From NCBI GenBank assembly GCA_030066455.1, contig JASJBQ010000223.1:1-7938 (forward strand): a stretch of DNA of 7,938 bases, written 5' to 3'. The notes beneath the pieces were generated by a model. It did no database searches. It saw only the letters and a program-made list of their open reading frames with translations, and had not been told where the DNA came from. The translations under genes and the position numbers were made by a program. Within the stretch, counting starts at the first letter, position 1. The number at the start of each line of letters is the position of its first letter. Below are positions 5,404 to 7,938 of the stretch, in pieces. This stretch comes from Desulfobacterales bacterium. GTDB taxonomy: Bacteria; Desulfobacterota; Desulfobacteria; Desulfobacterales; UBA5852.

Positions 5404-7278
5404 TTATGAACCCACCTTGAAGGTGGTGTCCCGGCGGGTTGCCGGCGCGAATCTGATGCCCTGCCGCTTGGCCTTGCGGGTTTCCTCATAGCGCTCCGGG
5501 TCGAACCAGAACAGGCCCCCGCTCGTGCTGCCGAACGGATCGAAGAGGCTGTCCGAAAGCCGGGTGGCCGGCGGTTCCGGAAAACGCCACCAGCGCCAGT
5601 AGGCCTCGCGGAAATAAGGCACCATGAAGGTCGGTACGAACGCCCCGAGGGCGTGCACCCGGGTCTGGATCTTCTGGGCCAGCGCGATGCGTTCGGCCTC
5701 GTCGAGCGATGCGCGGTAGCGGTCGATCAGTTGGTCCAGTTCGGGGTCGTCCGTATTGGTGATGTTGTTGGTCTGGGGGCGGTGGGCGTTGACCGAATGC
5801 CAGAACTCCCAGAAGTGGGGCCGCATGCCGGTGCTCCAGCCCAACCAGCCGACGTCGTGGCGCTTTTCCATCACTTTTTTGTACTGCGCGGCCGGGTCCA
5901 GGCGCTGGAGTCGCAGTTCGATGCCGGCCTTGCGGGCCTCCTCCTTGAGCACCACCAGGCGAGGGGTGTGTTCCTCGCGGCTGTAGGCGACCTCCACCGA
6001 AAAACGCTGGCCGCCCTGCTGCCAGATCCCGTCCGGTCCCCGCTGCCAGCCCGCCGCCTGCATGAGGCGGTCCACCCGGGCCAGGTCGAAACGCCGGGCC
6101 CTGATCCCCTCGTTGGAATAGCGCCCGTAGCCCACATAGGCGCTCTCCAGGCGGAAGTAATCGTTGCGCAGCACGGTGGCCATGACTTTTTCGATGTTCA
6201 TTGCGTGGGCAAAAGCCTCGCGCAGCTGATGAGCTTTAAATATCTCCCGGTCCTGGTTCAGCCACAGCCCCTGGGCCGACTGGGGCGTGTCGTTGAAGAA
6301 CCATATTTTTTCGACGTACCCCTTGGCCACGACAGGGGTGTTGCTCTTGATGTGCCAGAACTGGGGCATGGTCAGGCCGAAACTGTCCAGTTCGGCCTTC
6401 AGAAAATACTCCCACTGGAGGTTGACGTCCCGGATGACGGTAAAACGGACCCGGTCCACGTTATAGCGGTTTTGGAAATAACGTCGATCCCGGGCCCACC
6501 AGTCCTTTTTACGCTCGAAAACGACGTAGCGGCCCTTTTTGAAGCGCGTCATCTGGTAGGGTCCGGTGTTGGGGGCAATGCGCCAGTTGTAGTCGCGCAC
6601 GAAGTTCTCGTCGAGCTCGCAGTAATAGTGCCGCGGCGTCGGACCGATCGTGATCTTGAGATGCAGGTCCGGCTGGGCCTTGGTGCCGACAATGGCGAAG
6701 GTATGATCGTCGTAGACGATGACGCGATCGATCTCCTGGGTGTAGTAATCGTTGTACCAGGGCGCGATGATGTGCTTGGAGCGCATGAACTCGAGCGTGT
6801 AGACGAAATCGTCCGCTGTGACCGGGTGCCCGTCGGACCAGCGGGCCTCGGGGTCCAGCTTGAAGTACATGGTCTTCTTGTCTGCGCCATAGGCCCAGTG
6901 GGTCGCTAGTTCGGGGATGATGTTCTCCGTGTTGGGATGAATCCCGATCAGCCCGAGCTGATTGCCCAGGATGGCCCCGCGGAAGCTGGAATTGGAGTCC
7001 GGTCCCACCACCCGGAAGGTCAACGGGAAGGAGTTCAGGGCGTCGTGGTAGGTCCCCCCCTTGACCGCCTCCGGCGAGGCAAAAACCGGATCGCTGTCGT
7101 TGGTCAGCCACTCGATCCCGTCGGGCAGGGTTTCATGCGCATAGGTCGGCTCGACCGCGCAGGGCGGGACCACCTCCTCCCCGGCGGTCTCCTCCCCTCC
7201 CGGCGCACAGCCGGATAAGGTCAACAGCAAATAAAAGACAAATGGCCCGAGGAACGGTTTGACGCATCGATTGAACAT
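5404..7278 (-). CDS. Family 5 extracellular substrate-binding lipoprotein, YejA-like
   Basis: This encodes 624 residues, at the long end of the SBP_bac_5 family. Residues 1-24 form a lipoprotein signal: Arg4/Lys7, a hydrophobic core and the lipobox LSGC with Cys24. It should therefore be an anchored periplasmic receptor delivering peptide-like substrates to the permease. EAVKGGTYHDALNSFP (70-85) is the usual first strand. IIPELATHW (120-128) and ARWSDGHPVTADDFVYTLEF (145-164) are the family signature. NTGPYQMTRFKKGRYVVFERKKDWW and DVNLQWEYFLKAELDSF resemble YejA-type proteins, which handle microcin C-like and other peptides in enterobacteria. The residue content is rich in Trp, Tyr and Arg. 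No clear Shine-Dalgarno precedes the ATG at 7278, but no better start preserves the signal peptide. It is followed at 2 bp by the OppD-type gene. The substrate is not known; the YejA affinity is judged by eye. Confidence 0.92.
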   Translation of the reverse strand: MFNRCVKPFLGPFVFYLLLTLSGCAPGGEETAGEEVVPPCAVEPTYAHETLPDGIEWLTNDSDPVFASPEAVKGGTYHDALNSFPLTFRVVGPDSNSSFRGAILGNQLGLIGIHPNTENIIPELATHWAYGADKKTMYFKLDPEARWSDGHPVTADDFVYTLEFMRSKHIIAPWYNDYYTQEIDRVIVYDDHTFAIVGTKAQPDLHLKITIGPTPRHYYCELDENFVRDYNWRIAPNTGPYQMTRFKKGRYVVFERKKDWWARDRRYFQNRYNVDRVRFTVIRDVNLQWEYFLKAELDSFGLTMPQFWHIKSNTPVVAKGYVEKIWFFNDTPQSAQGLWLNQDREIFKAHQLREAFAHAMNIEKVMATVLRNDYFRLESAYVGYGRYSNEGIRARRFDLARVDRLMQAAGWQRGPDGIWQQGGQRFSVEVAYSREEHTPRLVVLKEEARKAGIELRLQRLDPAAQYKKVMEKRHDVGWLGWSTGMRPHFWEFWHSVNAHRPQTNNITNTDDPELDQLIDRYRASLDEAERIALAQKIQTRVHALGAFVPTFMVPYFREAYWRWWRFPEPPATRLSDSLFDPFGSTSGGLFWFDPERYEETRKAKRQGIRFAPATRRDTTFKVGS

Positions 7279-7667
7279 TAAACGACTATGCCTATTGAAG
7301 AATAACGAGTCATTTTTCTGCAGCCGAATTCACTTTTTGGGAATCGCTTTGAAACTTGTCCAAGATACGGCGAGATAAGACATCGTTGCAACCTCGGAAT
7401 TAAGCAGATTACACTCCCGTGTCCGTTCAGGCGGGGTAGATTTTGGTTTCAGCCAAGGCCGCAGCCGTGCGGCAACCGCAGGCGTAGCTGACGCTACGTC
7501 GAGGATTGCCATACGGCGAGAGCGCCGCCCAGAAGAATCATCTTGACGGCTTCGTAATCCGTTCAAGACCAAGGCGCGCCAATGCCGAGGAGCGAGGCTG
7601 TACACCAGGTACGCCGCAGCGACGAGGTCGTTGGCGCAACGCCGGTATTGGGCGGATTACGAAGCCG
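7279..7667. other. Repeat-filled gap between permease and binding-protein genes
   Basis: A gap of 389 bp interrupts what would otherwise be a tightly packed transporter operon. About 225 bp of it (7438 onward) are two palindromic repeat elements described separately. The remaining 7279-7437 is less GC-rich and is the only place for a promoter serving the binding-protein gene. A weak candidate on the minus strand is TTGCAA (7391-7386), an 18-bp spacer and TATCTT (7367-7362), each 4 of 6 consensus bases. No terminator with a T-run is visible. Confidence 0.55.
7438..7538. repeat. Imperfect palindromic interspersed element 1
   Basis: This GC-rich block of about 100 bp is built around a dyad. At its centre are CGTAGC (7483-7488) and GCTACG (7493-7498), perfect 6-bp arms with a 4-nt loop. 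Further out, CCGTGCGGCAA (7465-7475) pairs with TTGCCATACGG (7506-7516) at 9 of 11 positions. The outer limits, GATTTT on the left and AAGAATC on the right, also match partly, but the boundaries are approximate. The CAAGGC opening and central GTA/TAC layout resemble the neighbouring element, suggesting one family of non-coding interspersed repeats. From memory, similar blocks are common between genes in Desulfobacterales genomes; this was not checked. Confidence 0.55.
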
Positions 7668-7670
7668 TCA
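7544..7670. repeat. 127-bp palindromic element 2 with perfect 18-bp terminal inverted repeats
   Basis: The ends are TGACGGCTTCGTAATCCG (7544-7561) and its exact reverse complement (7653-7670). Inside, GCGCCAA (7576-7582) faces TTGGCGC (7631-7637), and GTAC (7600-7603) faces GTAC (7610-7613) across a short loop, so the whole unit can fold as a long imperfect hairpin. It has no open frame of its own and no clear target-site duplication in the flanks (ATCATCT on the left, TTCGTAA on the right). This fits a MITE-like or REP-like non-autonomous element. On the minus strand its first three bases, TGA, are the stop codon of the permease gene. Confidence 0.75.
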
Positions 7671-7938
7671 TTCGTAAGTTGTGTGCATCTTCGGGTCGAG
7701 TGCCTCCCGCACCGCCTCGCCCACAAACGTCACCAGTACCAATGTCAGCACCATGGCCGCCACCACCGACCCCGACAGCCACCAGGCGCTCAAGTTGGCC
7801 CAGCCCTGCTGCAGGAGTTCACCCCAGCTGGGTTCCGGGGGCGGCAGGCCGAAACCCAGAAAATCCAAAGCCGCCAGCGACAGGATACCGCCGGCCACCT
7901 GAAAGGGAATATAGGACACGATCACACTGACGGTGTTG
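7668..7938 (-). CDS. Peptide ABC transporter permease, OppC/YejE type (C-terminal end only)
   Basis: The last 89 codons of an inner-membrane permease; the 5' part is beyond the window (the family is usually about 300-350 residues). Seen: a membrane segment in a Val/Ile/Ala-rich stretch, then the loop LDFLGFGLPPPEPSWGELL, which is diagnostic for OppC/DppC/YejE proteins and precedes a last membrane helix (VVAAMVLTLVLVTFVGEAV). The tail REALDPKMHTTYE follows. The FVGEAVREALDP ending is typical of the family and suggests that the gene is essentially complete at its 3' end. It would form the translocation pore with a second permease, presumably encoded just upstream. The stop codon TGA is the first three bases of the repeat element, so the final few residues may have been altered by its insertion. 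Confidence 0.93.
   Translation of the reverse strand, partial: NTVSVIVSYIPFQVAGGILSLAALDFLGFGLPPPEPSWGELLQQGWANLSAWWLSGSVVAAMVLTLVLVTFVGEAVREALDPKMHTTYE

Noticed and set aside
5653..6909. 418-codon open frame on the plus strand
   Set aside because: It lies wholly antisense to the well-supported binding-protein gene; long antisense frames are common in GC-rich DNA and its residues show no family pattern.
7362..7391. TTGCAA, 18 bp, TATCTT as promoter for the binding-protein gene
   Set aside because: Each box matches only 4 of 6 consensus bases and it is more than 80 bp before the ATG; too weak to list as a feature.
7330..7605. Open frame of 91 codons on the minus strand between the permease and binding-protein genes
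   Set aside because: Most of it is read through the two palindromic repeats, it has no ribosome site and no recognisable domain; such frames are a by-product of GC-rich repeats.

Overview
All recognisable genes in this window lie on the minus strand, so transcription reads from right to left. The gene set suggests a Gram-negative bacterium of the Desulfobacterota (Desulfobacterales-like). The clues are two periplasmic lipoproteins with clean lipoboxes, a small zinc-ribbon protein of a type I associate with sulfate reducers, a DUF3795 protein, and GC-rich palindromic interspersed repeats. This placement is inference from protein style and was not tested by any search.

Layout from right to left. 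(1) 7938-3306 is a peptide-type ABC importer locus. It holds the C-terminal end of an OppC/YejE-like inner-membrane permease (cut by the window edge), a 389-bp gap filled largely by two palindromic repeat elements, a 624-residue family 5 substrate-binding lipoprotein, and two separate ATPases, OppD-type then OppF-type. The binding protein and OppD are separated by 2 bp and OppD and OppF by 86 bp. Together they would capture peptides in the periplasm, move them through a permease pair and power this with a D/F ATPase heterodimer. (2) 3305-2891 is a gap with no convincing gene. (3) 2890-1524 is a compact unit: a MarR-family repressor, a small Cys-rich zinc-ribbon protein and a Cys-rich DUF3795 protein, with 56-bp and 48-bp gaps. 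In front of marR is a good sigma-70 promoter (TTGACA, 17 bp, TATTAG) whose spacer and -10 box are covered by a perfect inverted repeat with 8-bp arms, the expected layout for autorepression. (4) 1523-1116 is an AT-rich gap with a 17-bp palindrome. (5) 1115-1 is the first 371 codons of a lipoprotein alpha/beta hydrolase related to the DUF900 family; its 3' end lies outside the window.

The best candidates for something little described are the autoregulated marR/zinc-ribbon/DUF3795 cassette, which may be a thiol- or metal-related stress unit, and the paired palindromic elements, one of which has perfect 18-bp terminal inverted repeats and begins exactly at the stop codon of the permease gene. 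I see no CRISPR array, tRNA, rRNA, phage gene or transposase.
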